From Hyphomicrobiales bacterium (GTDB lineage Bacteria > Pseudomonadota > Alphaproteobacteria > Rhizobiales > Beijerinckiaceae): 64,000 nucleotides of DNA. Of this stretch, positions 1-8,651 are shown one piece after another. The first letter of the stretch is position 1, and the number at the start of each line of letters is the position of its first letter. The stretch is from NCBI GenBank assembly GCA_930633525.1, contig CAKNFP010000001.1, forward strand, positions 3,140,001 through 3,204,000, in the 5' to 3' direction. The position numbers and the translations under genes were made by a program. Under the pieces are notes generated by a model. The model ran no database searches and had not been told where the DNA came from. It worked only from the letters and a program-made list of their open reading frames with translations.

Positions 1-1236
1 GAGGGTGGACTTGCCGGCACCGCTCGGCCCCACCAGCCCCACCTTTTCCCCAGGCTTAACCACAAGATTGAGATTCTCGACGACACCGGAAGTGCGGCCA
101 TAGTGGAAGCGCACGTTCTCGAAGCGGATTTCGCCGCCCGTGACCACGAGCGGTTTGGCGTCGGGCACGTCCACCACCCCGTGCGGCCGCACGATGGTTT
201 CCATGCTCTCCTGGACGGTTCCCACATTGTCGAACAGGGTGCGCACCACCTGCATGACCCAGCCGGACATGGTGATAATGCGCAGGACGAGCGCCAGCGA
301 CGCGGCAATGGCACCCGGCGACATCTGGCCCAAGGACCAGAGATAGATGGCTGCGCTGGTCGACACCACGAACAGGAACGTGTTCAGGACCGACAGGGTC
401 ACGCTCACGCCGGTCATCAGCCGCATTTGCGTGAGCATCGTGGCGGTGTGGTCGGCGATCGCCTCGCGCACCGCCGAGCGCTCCTCCGACACGCGTGCGA
501 AAAGCTTGACGGTCAATATGTTCGTATAAGTATCGACGACGCGCCCGACGAGATAGGAACGCCTGTCTGCCACCGCCTGGGAGCGCACCTGGGCGCGCGG
601 CACGAAATAGATGAGCAGCGCGATATAGAGGACGACCCAGGCGACGACCGGCACCGCGAGCAGAAAGCCGATCTGCCCGAACACGGTGATCGCGGTGACC
701 GCGTAGACCGCCACGAACCACAGGTTATCCACAACGCCGGTGGCAATTTCGCGCAACGCCGGCCCCACCTGCACGATGCGGTTGGCGAGGCGTCCGGCGA
801 AGTCTCCCTGGAAATAGGCCAGCGAGTGGTTGATCGTATAGAGATGCGCGCGCCAGCGGATCATATTGGTGAGCTGCGGCACGACCACCTGATCGACGAG
901 CATGTCGTTGACTGCGGTGAACAGCGGTCGCAGCACCAGGATGGCTATGCCGCCAGCGATGATGATCGCGCCATAATTCGCGAAAAACTCGGCGGGGGTC
1001 GAACCCGTCAGCCGGTCGACGAGCCAGCCGACGAGCAGGAGCAATGACGAGTCGACGATCGAGATGACCAGCGAGCTCAACAGGATGAGCACGAGCCAGA
1101 AACGCACCGGCTTCAGGTAATACCAGGCGAAACCGAAGAAGCTCTCCGGTGGCATGCGCATATCGTCGAAGGGGGCGAACACGTCGACGCGCTGCTCGCA
1201 CCAGTTCAGGCATCTTTGCAACCAGCGCTGCAGCAC
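1..1236 (-). CDS. ABC exporter, fused membrane/ATPase subunit (3' end outside window)
   Basis: Fused ABC half-transporter of the exporter (ABCB/MsbA) class in the inner membrane; the substrate cannot be told. The reading frame is open from 1236 to position 1, giving 412 residues. Residues about 40-330 are the six-helix membrane domain; the ATPase domain starts near residue 375, and the Walker A motif GPSGAGKST is the last thing visible before the edge. Signature motif and Walker B lie outside the window. Start: GTG at 1236, preceded by GAGGAAT, is the first start after an in-frame TGA at 1260-1258; an ATG about 25 codons downstream is possible. It is divergent from trmL across about 180 bp. 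The family call is firm, the start less so. Confidence 0.88.
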   Translation of the reverse strand, partial: MLQRWLQRCLNWCEQRVDVFAPFDDMRMPPESFFGFAWYYLKPVRFWLVLILLSSLVISIVDSSLLLLVGWLVDRLTGSTPAEFFANYGAIIIAGGIAILVLRPLFTAVNDMLVDQVVVPQLTNMIRWRAHLYTINHSLAYFQGDFAGRLANRIVQVGPALREIATGVVDNLWFVAVYAVTAITVFGQIGFLLAVPVVAWVVLYIALLIYFVPRAQVRSQAVADRRSYLVGRVVDTYTNILTVKLFARVSEERSAVREAIADHTATMLTQMRLMTGVSVTLSVLNTFLFVVSTSAAIYLWSLGQMSPGAIAASLALVLRIITMSGWVMQVVRTLFDNVGTVQESMETIVRPHGVVDVPDAKPLVVTGGEIRFENVRFHYGRTSGVVENLNLVVKPGEKVGLVGPSGAGKSTL

Positions 1237-1414
1237 GGCATATTCCTCGGTGGCGTCTCAAAAAGCCGGACAGGATACACGCCCTCAGCGATTCGCCCAG
1301 AAAAGAGGCGCAACCGTGATGCGCGGTAGACGCAGACAAGGCGAGAGCAGCGCGCGCACGGTGGGCTTCGGGAGACGGCTTGACGCCGGGCCCAGAAGCG
1401 CGCAGGCCCTCACC

Positions 1415-1891
1415 ATGCGCCATGCCCCCATCGCCCTTGCCCTTTACCAGCCCGACATCCCCCAGAACACGGGCACACTGCTCAGGCTCTGTGCCTGCCT
1501 TGCCGTGGAGGCCCACATCATCGAGCCGGCGGGCTTCCCCGTGAGTGATCGCGCCTTCCGGCGGGCGGGCATGGACTATCTCGATCGTGTGACGATTGAG
1601 CGTCACGTGTCATGGACGGCCTTCGACGACTGGCGGCGCCCGACGGAGCGCCGGCTCGTACTGGCGACGACGCGAGGCGCGATGCCCTATACGCGCTTCG
1701 CCTTCGCGCCGGGTGACATCATCCTGCTCGGCCGCGAGTCAGCCGGCGTGCCTGATGCGGTGCACGCTGCGGCGGATGCCCGCATTCTCGTGCCGATGGT
1801 GGCCGATTTGCGCTCGCTCAATGTCGCCGTCACAGGCGCCATGATAGTCGGCGAGGCGCTGCGGCAAACGGACAGCTGGCCAGGCCAGTAG
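1415..1891 (+). CDS. trmL: tRNA (cytidine(34)-2'-O)-methyltransferase TrmL
   Basis: SPOUT (SpoU) methyltransferase that 2'-O-methylates the wobble nucleotide of tRNA-Leu isoacceptors using S-adenosylmethionine. The 158-residue protein is the compact TrmL/YibK size with no extra RNA-binding domain. The three SpoU motifs are visible: QPDIPQNTGTLLR near residue 10, GRESAGVPDAV near residue 108, and RSLNVAVTGAMIVGEAL near residue 132, which builds the trefoil knot. The frame is open further upstream, but similarity begins at this ATG. It stands alone, with hemF following 61 bp downstream on the same strand. Confidence 0.93.
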   Translation: MRHAPIALALYQPDIPQNTGTLLRLCACLAVEAHIIEPAGFPVSDRAFRRAGMDYLDRVTIERHVSWTAFDDWRRPTERRLVLATTRGAMPYTRFAFAPGDIILLGRESAGVPDAVHAAADARILVPMVADLRSLNVAVTGAMIVGEALRQTDSWPGQ

Positions 1892-1952
1892 CTTAGACTT
1901 TGGCTAGTCGCCCGCCTGACACATCCGCATAGAACCTGCTGAAGGAGCTGCC

Positions 1953-2861
1953 ATGGGTTCCGCCGTCACTGACATCATCGCCACAGATGCCCAGCGCGAC
2001 GAGGCGCGCCAATGGTTCGAGGCCCTGCGCGACCGCATCTGCGCAAGCTTCGAAGCCCTCGAGGACAACGCGGCCGGCCCGTTCTTTCCGGAATCGACGG
2101 AGCCGGGGCGTTTCAAGCGCACGCCCTGGCAGCGTCGTGACCACACCGGTGCCGCAGGGGGCGGCGGCACCATGGCCATCATGCGCGGGCGCGTCTTCGA
2201 GAAGGTGGGCGTGCACTGTTCGACCGTACACGGTGAGTTCGCGCCGGAGTTCCGCAGCCAGATCCCGGGCACGGACGCGGACCCGCGCTTCTTCGCCACC
2301 GGCATCTCGCTGATCGCCCATCCGTGGAACCCGAACGTGCCCACGGTTCATATGAACACGCGCCTTGTCGCCACCACCAAATCCTGGTTCGGCGGCGGCG
2401 CGGATCTGACGCCGGTCCTCGATCGCCGGCGCATCCAGGAAGATCCTGACGCGATCACCTTCCACCAGGCGATGCGTGAAGCCTGCGACGCCCATGCGGC
2501 CATCGCCCCCTATCAGCGCTACAAGGACTGGTGCGACGAGTATTTCTACCTGCCGCATCGCAAGGAGCCTCGCGGCATCGGCGGCATCTTCTATGACCAC
2601 CACTGGTCCGGCGATTTCGCGGCCGACATGGCCTTCACCCGCAGCGTCGGCGAGGCTTTCCTCGCGATCTACCCGCGCATCGTCACCGACAATTTTGACA
2701 AGTCCTGGACCGATGCGGACCGCGAGGAACAGTGCATTCGCCGGGGGCGCTATGTCGAATTCAACCTGCTCTACGATCGCGGCACGCTGTTCGGCCTGAA
2801 GACGGGCGGCAACGTGGATTCCATTCTGTCCTCGATGCCGCCGAGCGTACGCTGGCCGTGA
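1953..2861 (+). CDS. hemF: oxygen-dependent coproporphyrinogen III oxidase HemF
   Basis: Converts coproporphyrinogen III to protoporphyrinogen IX by oxidative decarboxylation of two propionates, a cytosolic heme-pathway step needing O2. At 302 residues it is the normal length. Family landmarks include [14 protein letters not shown] near residue 66, a central [10 protein letters not shown] segment, and the C-terminal signature [16 protein letters not shown] followed by [21 protein letters not shown] 1953 follows GAAGGAG with about six bases between, supporting the start. An aerobic oxidase fits the aerobic cobalamin pathway elsewhere in the window. It is followed by a dispersed repeat rather than a clear terminator. 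Confidence 0.96.
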   Translation: MGSAVTDIIATDAQRDEARQWFEALRDRICASFEALEDNAAGPFFPESTEPGRFKRTPWQRRDHTGAAGGGGTMAIMRGRVFEKVGVHCSTVHGEFAPEFRSQIPGTDADPRFFATGISLIAHPWNPNVPTVHMNTRLVATTKSWFGGGADLTPVLDRRRIQEDPDAITFHQAMREACDAHAAIAPYQRYKDWCDEYFYLPHRKEPRGIGGIFYDHHWSGDFAADMAFTRSVGEAFLAIYPRIVTDNFDKSWTDADREEQCIRRGRYVEFNLLYDRGTLFGLKTGGNVDSILSSMPPSVRWP

Positions 2862-2922
2862 GGCGCCGTTTCGCTTTCTGGGCTGGCGGACACAAGTTCC
2901 GCCATGACTGCGACGAGAACCA

Positions 2923-3017
2923 CCCCGCGTCATCCCGGAAGCCGCAAAGCCGCTGTCCGGGATCCATGCACACTGTCGGTTGTTCACAGGAACACGCCGG
3001 TGGTCATGGTTCCCGGG
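2923..3017 (+). repeat. 95-bp dispersed repeat, copy A
   Basis: A 95-bp stretch between hemF and the next gene that recurs in inverted orientation at 55296-55390, also exactly 95 bp. By eye about 80% of positions match, ending in CCCGGGAACCATG in one orientation and a ...GTCATCC...GGAAGCCGC... segment in the other. It contains partial dyads around TCCGGGATCCATGCA. It has no coding content and is likely a small non-autonomous repeat of the host lineage. Confidence 0.75.
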
Positions 3018-3068
3018 CTCAAGCCTGCAACTTGCCCCGGGGATGACCAAACTATTGCCGTCCGGCCT

Positions 3069-3335
3069 TCAATCCGCGCTGGGCAGACAGCGGATGGTGA
3101 ATTCGATCTGCCCGTCATCGAGTTCCCGCCAGTTCTCGACTTCGGTCATGTAAGCGGCCTTCGGGAAGCGCTCGAACCATTCGCGCGCCTTCTCCCGCGC
3201 CGCCTCGCGCGGCAGCGTGAAGGTCTCCCGCCGCCACGGCGAGTTGGTCGCATCGCGCTCGCGCCGCTGGACAACATCACGCCGCGCCGCGAGGCGCTGG
3301 GCGAGATCGGAAGGACGCTGAACGGTACGAGCCAT
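3069..3335 (-). CDS. conserved-looking small hypothetical protein (88 aa)
   Basis: A short basic, Arg/Glu-rich soluble protein that I do not recognise. The N-terminal part (residues 1-35) is Arg-rich and probably helical; residues 36-75 contain a FTLPREAAREKAREWFERFP helix and a segment ending WRELDDGQIEFTIR that looks like a beta hairpin. There is no signal peptide, membrane segment or Cys pair. ATG 3335 lacks a strong ribosome-binding site. It lies between hemF (convergent) and cca (same strand, 74 bp upstream). Codon use matches the neighbours, so it is probably a real gene, but no function is proposed. Confidence 0.62.
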   Translation of the reverse strand: MARTVQRPSDLAQRLAARRDVVQRRERDATNSPWRRETFTLPREAAREKAREWFERFPKAAYMTEVENWRELDDGQIEFTIRCLPSAD

Positions 3336-3409
3336 GACGATGTCCGGTTACAGCCTGACGAGTACCCCGATGGGAGGCATCCGCCCGGTCATGCTACCCC
3401 TGGTCGAGG

Positions 3410-4726
3410 CTATGTGCGAGTCACTCTGTCCGAGTCGCTCTCGCATTCTTGCGATGATTCGCCTGACAGGTCTTTGACAGCCCGCGCAAGGAGCGCTCGT
3501 GCCGTCGCCTCATCATCCGGGCAGTCGGCATCGAGCCACTGCGCCCTCGCCCGTTCGAGCACGCGCCCGACCTCCGGCCCTTTCTCGACCCCGAGGGCAA
3601 GCACATCCCTGCCGGACAGGCGAAAAGCCGGAACCGGCTGCCCCCCGCGATAGGCATCGAGCTGAGCTGACGCTTCCGGGAAGAGCTCCGGCCTCGGCTC
3701 ATGCGCCACGACGGCCAGGACGTCGCTGACCGGGCCGAGGCCCTCAGTCACCGCAAGACGCCGGATGGCGCGCGCGTCGAGGGGATCGACCACGCTTCGC
3801 AGCTTCTCCAGAAGGCGTGCGTAAGCCGCCAGCCGCTCGAACTCGCCATTGGAAAGCCGCAGGCCATGCTTCAGCCGCAGCGCATCCTCGCTTGTGGTGA
3901 CAGCAAGCGCCGCCAGACGCAGTGCGCCATCAGCCGGCTGGACGCGAGCCGCCTCGCCGGCCGCTGTCCGCGCCAGGCGTCCGCGCTCGCCCACGCCCCC
4001 GATCACCATGAGGAGCAGGCCCGCGTCTGCCATGGCATCGACGGTCTCGACCGCGCGGGACGCGACCAGGAGCTTCAGAAACTCCGCGCGGACGCGTTCG
4101 CGCGAGAGGCCGTCGAGCCCTGCCCGCAAACGGACGGTCGCCGCCAGGCCGTCGGCATCGAGCGGGCCGTCGGCGTAATCGGCATGAAAGCGGAAGAAGC
4201 GGAGGATGCGGAGGTAGTCCTCGCGGATGCGCGTGTCGGGATCACCGATAAAACGGACGCGCCTTGCCGCGAGATCGGCGAGCCCCCCCGCAGGATCATG
4301 AACACGACCATCGCGACTGAGGTAAAGGGCGTTGATGGTGAAGTCCCGGCGCGCCGCATCGGCCGCGAAGCTCTTGCTGAAGGCAACCGTCGCGCGGCGT
4401 CCGTCGGTCGCCACATCCTCGCGCAGCGTCGTCACCTCATAACTGTCGTCGCCGACCAGAACCGTCACGGTGCCATGGTCGAGCCCGGTCGGGATCGTGC
4501 GCAGACCGGCCGCCGCCGCACGGCGCACGACCTCTCGGGGTGTCATGGTGGTGGCGCAGTCGATGTCGTTGATCGGCCGGCCGAGCAGCGCGTTGCGGAC
4601 CGCACCACCGACAACGCGCGTTTCCTCTCCGGGAACCGAGAGTGCGTCGAACAAGAGCTGGAGAGAAGGCCGGGTGAGAAGGCTGGCTAGAGCGGGCTGC
4701 GAAAAAGTGGAGACGGTTTTTCGCAT
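3410..4726 (-). CDS. cca: CCA tRNA nucleotidyltransferase / poly(A) polymerase family
   Basis: Class II nucleotidyltransferase that adds or repairs the 3'-CCA end of tRNAs. Residues about 35-60 carry the family signature RVVGGAVRNALLG and DIDCATTMTP (metal-binding acidic residues), followed by the neck and body motifs RRDFTINAL and the EDYLRILRFFRFHADY helix. The protein is 438 residues, usual for alphaproteobacteria, and lacks an HD domain. The last 20 residues are hydrophilic and Ser/Asp-rich. It is last in a run DUF1285 > CoA pyrophosphatase > DUF6111 > cca, 42 bp after DUF6111, so probably co-transcribed. Confidence 0.95.
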   Translation of the reverse strand: MRKTVSTFSQPALASLLTRPSLQLLFDALSVPGEETRVVGGAVRNALLGRPINDIDCATTMTPREVVRRAAAAGLRTIPTGLDHGTVTVLVGDDSYEVTTLREDVATDGRRATVAFSKSFAADAARRDFTINALYLSRDGRVHDPAGGLADLAARRVRFIGDPDTRIREDYLRILRFFRFHADYADGPLDADGLAATVRLRAGLDGLSRERVRAEFLKLLVASRAVETVDAMADAGLLLMVIGGVGERGRLARTAAGEAARVQPADGALRLAALAVTTSEDALRLKHGLRLSNGEFERLAAYARLLEKLRSVVDPLDARAIRRLAVTEGLGPVSDVLAVVAHEPRPELFPEASAQLDAYRGGQPVPAFRLSGRDVLALGVEKGPEVGRVLERARAQWLDADCPDDEATARALLARAVKDLSGESSQECESDSDRVTRT

Positions 4727-4768
4727 GAAGCGTGCTCCAGGCTAAGCGAATCGATCATGCCGCGGCGT

Positions 4769-5026
4769 TCATTCGAAATGCCCGGGAACGAGCACACCAT
4801 CCTTGATATGGGTAGGGACCCAGGGGCCGGTGCTGCGCTCGGCGACCAATCCTAAGTAGACGAACGAGCCGATGACAACGACGAGGCCCACGAGCACGAG
4901 CCAGTGCACGTGGCCGTCCCACGCCTGTCGGGTGAATGGATTGCGCCGCCGCGCGCTGAGATAGAGCGCGAAGAGCGCAAAAGGTGCCAGGAACAGCACC
5001 AGTCCTTCAAACAGAGCTCTGGTCAT
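4769..5026 (-). CDS. DUF6111 family small membrane protein
   Basis: An 85-residue protein with two hydrophobic helices (residues about 6-25 and 42-62) separated by a basic RRRNPFTRQ loop, so an inner-membrane hairpin with both ends probably cytoplasmic. It matches the small DUF6111 proteins found in Hyphomicrobiales between NUDIX and CCA genes; function unknown. Its start codon overlaps the stop of the upstream NUDIX gene by four bases (ATGA), implying translational coupling. Family assignment is from memory of size, sequence and neighbourhood. Confidence 0.75.
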   Translation of the reverse strand: MTRALFEGLVLFLAPFALFALYLSARRRNPFTRQAWDGHVHWLVLVGLVVVIGSFVYLGLVAERSTGPWVPTHIKDGVLVPGHFE

Positions 5027-5661
5027 ACCCCCTCATAGAGCTTTTCGTAGAGGTTGCGGATGATTTTCGCCGTTACCCCCCAGATATGGCGCTCCCCATA
5101 GGGCATTGCATAAATTTCTCGTGGGCCGCCCGGACCCTCGCGCATCATCCTCTGGTGATTGCCGGCGTTCATCAGAAAACTGAACGGAACCTCGAAGATG
5201 TCATCGACCTCGTCCGGATTCCGCACGAGATGGAACCCCGGCTCGACCCAGGCAACGACCGGAACGATGCTGAAGCCGCTCGGCGTGCGGAGTGTGTCGA
5301 GATAGCCGAGAGGCTCCACAAAATGGCGCGCCAGACCGACCTCCTCCTCGGTTTCCCGGAGCGCGGTGGCGAGCGGCGTGGAATCCGTCGCATCGACACG
5401 GCCGCCGGGAAAGGCGATCTGCGAGGCATGGTTGCGCAGATGGGCCGACCGCTTGGTCAAGAGGACGGTCACCTCGCCGCCCCTTCCGACGACCGGAACC
5501 AGGACGGCGGCCGGGCGCGCCTCGGACAGCCGCTCGCGCGGGACAGGTTGCCCCATGAGGTTCTCCCCGGCCCGGCCTGCATTCAGCGCGGAAGGCGGTG
5601 TCGGCCACAGGCGTTCGCGGGCGAGCGCCCGAAAAGTCACGCGATCGAATGGCTCAGTCAT
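5023..5661 (-). CDS. NUDIX hydrolase, CoA pyrophosphatase type
   Basis: Probably hydrolyses CoA or acyl-CoA to 4'-phosphopantetheine and 3',5'-ADP. The 212-residue protein has the extended CoA-pyrophosphatase signature (LLTKRSAHLRNHASQIAFPGG) running into a NUDIX box, GGRVDATDS...ALRETEEEVGL, near residues 98-120; the Glu residues of REXXEE bind Mg. The frame is open upstream to 5799, but ATG 5661 is chosen because it overlaps the DUF1285 stop by eight bases (ATGACTGA) and similarity starts there. It is the middle gene of a tightly overlapping operon. Confidence 0.9.
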   Translation of the reverse strand: MTEPFDRVTFRALARERLWPTPPSALNAGRAGENLMGQPVPRERLSEARPAAVLVPVVGRGGEVTVLLTKRSAHLRNHASQIAFPGGRVDATDSTPLATALRETEEEVGLARHFVEPLGYLDTLRTPSGFSIVPVVAWVEPGFHLVRNPDEVDDIFEVPFSFLMNAGNHQRMMREGPGGPREIYAMPYGERHIWGVTAKIIRNLYEKLYEGV

Positions 5662-6319
5662 CACGCGCTCCTGCGGACGCCGCATCCGCGGCAGGGACAT
5701 CGGCAGCAGGGACATCGGCGGCTTCGACCGCTGCATCGAGGTCATCCATGGGTGTGATGGGGAAGAAGAGTGCCCCGGACGGAACCCCGAACAGCCCATC
5801 CCGCTCCTCCGCCAATTCCACGAGATCGTGAACGAGGGCGCGCGTCAGCCGTGCCCAGAGGCCGCCGCGCACGCGCAGATAGGGCCTGAGGCCACCATCG
5901 CTGTCGGTCTCGAAACGTAACGGATGGTCAGCGTCCACTGCGACGAGATCGTCGACATTCGTGCGGAAGTGAAGGACACCGGCCCCGTCGCGCGCGATTT
6001 CAACCGCGAGAAACGGCACGTCCTCGACAGTAATGCCCACACATTCGACAGGCGTGACCAAGACATAGCCATTCGGATCCTTCCGCAGGACGGAGGCAAA
6101 CAGCTTCACGAGCGCCGGACGACGAATCGGGCTGCCCTGGTAGAACCAGATACCATCGGCCGCGATACGCATGTCGATCGCCCCGCAGAAAGGCGGGTCC
6201 CATCGGTCGACCGGGGCAGGCCCCCGGCCTGGCGCGACGGCGCTCAAACCCGCGAGCGGCTGATCGCCAGGTTCTTTGACCACCAGGCTCGACCTCACAT
6301 CTTCTTGTGTTCCGTCCAT
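5654..6319 (-). CDS. DUF1285 family protein
   Basis: A soluble protein of about 221 residues belonging to the DUF1285 family, function unknown. Recognisable features are the DMRIAADGIWFYQGSPIRRPALVKLFASVL segment near residue 50 and a beta-rich core with VTPVECVGITVEDVPFLAVE. The C-terminus has a short Ala/Asp/Val/Pro repeat (AADVPAADVPAAD) encoded by 15-bp tandem units at about 5690-5720. Start: ATG 6319; a GTG at 6361 is also in frame and neither has a strong ribosome-binding site. It heads the operon with CoA pyrophosphatase, DUF6111 and cca. Confidence 0.83.
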   Translation of the reverse strand: MDGTQEDVRSSLVVKEPGDQPLAGLSAVAPGRGPAPVDRWDPPFCGAIDMRIAADGIWFYQGSPIRRPALVKLFASVLRKDPNGYVLVTPVECVGITVEDVPFLAVEIARDGAGVLHFRTNVDDLVAVDADHPLRFETDSDGGLRPYLRVRGGLWARLTRALVHDLVELAEERDGLFGVPSGALFFPITPMDDLDAAVEAADVPAADVPAADAASAGARDD

Positions 6320-6670
6320 GCGTTCAGCCCCAACTCGGCCGCAGTCTCTCGTCATTTTCACAATGTAATGTTTCGGCCAGCATATTTCCTGTCATCAGCG
6401 AAGCATGCGTGCGTCCTCGCACGGACTCCCCGCTCGCTTGCCGGGCAGATTTTGGGGGAGCAAGCTGTGCAAGGGACCGAAAGTGCCGACATTGAAAGGC
6501 AATGCGTGCCAGTCTGTATGTAGGTCGTGTCAGAGCGCGCGGACAGAGGAACGGCGCATGGCTGATAAGCATTGAAAGTTTAACCACTCGCGGCATCGTG
6601 CTTGCATCGCCCTTGATGGAAACGACGATCTCGGCCCAGATATCCGGACGGGTTTGAAGGAGACAGACGA
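6320..6670. promoter_or_regulatory. divergent intergenic region (DUF1285 / moxR)
   Basis: About 350 bp without a gene between divergent operons, so it must hold both promoters. It is less GC-rich than its surroundings. A weak sigma70-like candidate toward moxR is TTGAAA at 6492 with TGTATG 17 bases later; I give it little weight. GGAGACAG just upstream of ATG 6671 is a plausible ribosome-binding site. No repeat or riboswitch was recognised. Confidence 0.4.
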
Positions 6671-7696
6671 ATGACGGCAGGGACGCGCTCTGAGGCCGCA
6701 GCCGTGGCGCCCACCACCATAGACCAGGCCGTCGTCGCGGCGGCCGAAACGGCGCTTGACACCATCGGCAAGGCCAAGGCGTCCATCGGATCCGTGATTT
6801 TCGGCCAGGAACATGTGGTCGAACTCGCGCTCGTCACGATCCTCGCCGGTGGTCACGGCCTTCTCGTCGGTGTCCCCGGTCTCGCCAAGACGAAGCTGGT
6901 CGAGGCGCTCGGCACGGTGTTGGGGCTTGATGCCCAGCGTGTGCAGTTCACGCCCGATCTCATGCCGTCGGACATCCTCGGCAGCGAGATACTGGACGAA
7001 TCGATCGACCACAAGCGCAGCTTTCGCTTCGTCCGGGGACCGATCTTCGCGCAGCTGCTGATGGCCGACGAGATCAACCGCGCGAGCCCCCGCACCCAGT
7101 CGGCCCTCCTGCAGGCGATGCAGGAACACCATGTGACCGTTGCCGGCGAGCGGCACGACCTGCCCCGGCCCTTCCATGTGCTGGCCACGCAAAATCCCAT
7201 CGAGCAGGAAGGCACCTATCCGCTGCCGGAAGCGCAGCTCGACCGCTTCCTGCTGCAGATCGACGTGGGCTATCCCGACCGCGCGGCGGAGCGGCGCATC
7301 CTCCTTGAGACGACCTCCTCCGAAACCGTCGAGCCAACGACGGCCCTGACAGCCGACGGCCTTCTCAACATCCAGCGGCTGGTGCGGCGCCTGCCGGCCG
7401 GCGACAAGGTGGTAGACGCGATCCTCGACCTCGTGCGGTCGGCGCGCCCCGGTGACGGGCCGCCTGAGGTGACTGACCTCCTGGCATGGGGACCCGGTCC
7501 GCGCGCCAGCCAGGCGCTCATTCTCGCGGTTCGCGCCCGCGCCCTCGTCGATGGCCGGCTGGCGCCCTCCCTCGACGACGTGGCCGCGCTTGCCGAGCCT
7601 GTCCTGAAACACCGCATGGCCTTGACCTTCGCTGCGCGAGCGGATGGCGAGACTGTGACCGGGCTGGTCAAACGGCTCGTGGCGCGGCTCGGCTAG
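6671..7696 (+). CDS. MoxR-family AAA+ ATPase
   Basis: AAA+ chaperone-like ATPase of the MoxR class, usually thought to remodel or insert cofactors into partner proteins with DUF58/VWA proteins encoded beside it. Walker A is GVPGLAKT (residues 67-74), with Ala where Gly is more usual; Walker B is LLMADEIN (residues 129-136), followed by ASPRTQSALLQAMQE and sensor-like ATQNPIEQEGTYPLPEAQLDRF. Its 341 residues are typical. It is first in a four-gene operon; the DUF58 gene starts 10 bp after its stop. The client in this organism is unknown. Confidence 0.93.
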   Translation: MTAGTRSEAAAVAPTTIDQAVVAAAETALDTIGKAKASIGSVIFGQEHVVELALVTILAGGHGLLVGVPGLAKTKLVEALGTVLGLDAQRVQFTPDLMPSDILGSEILDESIDHKRSFRFVRGPIFAQLLMADEINRASPRTQSALLQAMQEHHVTVAGERHDLPRPFHVLATQNPIEQEGTYPLPEAQLDRFLLQIDVGYPDRAAERRILLETTSSETVEPTTALTADGLLNIQRLVRRLPAGDKVVDAILDLVRSARPGDGPPEVTDLLAWGPGPRASQALILAVRARALVDGRLAPSLDDVAALAEPVLKHRMALTFAARADGETVTGLVKRLVARLG

Positions 7697-7706
7697 GACC
7701 TCGGCA

Positions 7707-8648
7707 ATGGCGCGTGTGCAGGTTCTTCCGCTCAATGATCGCTCGCCAGGCCGGCGGGAGGCCGATGTTGCGATGTCGCTGGCCGAGCGCCTGCCACGCA
7801 TCGTGCTGGAGGCACGCCGTGTCTCGGCCTCGGTCGCGCACGGCATTCACGGCCGGCGCCGGGCCGGCACGGGAGAGAGCTTCTGGCAGTTCCGCCCCTA
7901 CACCTCGGGCGAGGCGATGGCCCGTATCGACTGGCGGCGCTCCGCGCGGGACGACCGGCTCTATGTCCGCGAAAGGGAATGGGAAGCCGCGCAAAGCGTA
8001 TGGCTATGGATGGACCGCTCGGCATCCATGGGGTTCACCTCGACGCTCGCGAGCGCCTCGAAGATCGAACGCGCGCTCGTTATCGGCCTCGCCCTGGCGG
8101 ATGCGCTGGTCGAGGGCGGAGAGCGCATTGGCCTGATGGGCGCGATGCCGCCCCGGGCGTCCCGGCGCATCGTGGAACTCGTCGCCGAGGCTCTTGTCGC
8201 CGACACCGCCGGACTGACGGCCGACCTGCCGCCACCGCAAGCGCTCCCCCCGCTCAACGAGGCCATCCTGATCAGCGATTTCCTGGTCGAGCCGGCGCGG
8301 CTGCGCACGACCGTCGAGACGATCGCGGCGCGCGGGGCACGCGGTCATTGCGTCATGATCATCGATCCGGTGGAGGAGACATTTCCCTTCCATGGCCAGG
8401 CTGAGCTCGAGAACCCGGAGGACGGCACTCACCTGAGGATCGGAGACGCGACCTCCTGGGGCGAGGATTACCGCAAACGCATTGCCCGGCATCGCGAAGA
8501 GGTATCCGCCGCCTTCGCCGCGCGCGGCTGGACGCTCTCGCTCCATCACACCGATCAACCGGCAAGCGGCGTGGTCCTGCGCCTCCTCAATCTTATCGCG
8601 ACCAGCCGTGGCGCCGCGGCGCTGCAGCCGCAGGCCGTGGGGAGGTAG
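7707..8648 (+). CDS. DUF58 domain protein
   Basis: A 313-residue DUF58 protein, the usual partner of MoxR ATPases. The signature YTSGEAMARIDWRRSARDDR lies at about residues 66-85. The rest resembles a von Willebrand A fold, with WLWMDRSASMGF near residue 100 in the position of a metal-ion-dependent adhesion site (D-x-S-x-S). There is no obvious membrane helix, so it is likely cytoplasmic or membrane-associated. It is separated by 10 bp from moxR and 3 bp from the next gene, so all are surely one transcript. Confidence 0.9.
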   Translation: MARVQVLPLNDRSPGRREADVAMSLAERLPRIVLEARRVSASVAHGIHGRRRAGTGESFWQFRPYTSGEAMARIDWRRSARDDRLYVREREWEAAQSVWLWMDRSASMGFTSTLASASKIERALVIGLALADALVEGGERIGLMGAMPPRASRRIVELVAEALVADTAGLTADLPPPQALPPLNEAILISDFLVEPARLRTTVETIAARGARGHCVMIIDPVEETFPFHGQAELENPEDGTHLRIGDATSWGEDYRKRIARHREEVSAAFAARGWTLSLHHTDQPASGVVLRLLNLIATSRGAAALQPQAVGR

Positions 8649-8651
8649 TCC

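Noticed and set aside
1893..3050. 385-codon open frame on the minus strand
   Set aside because: It is antisense to hemF and to dispersed repeat copy A; hemF has clear signatures and a ribosome-binding site.
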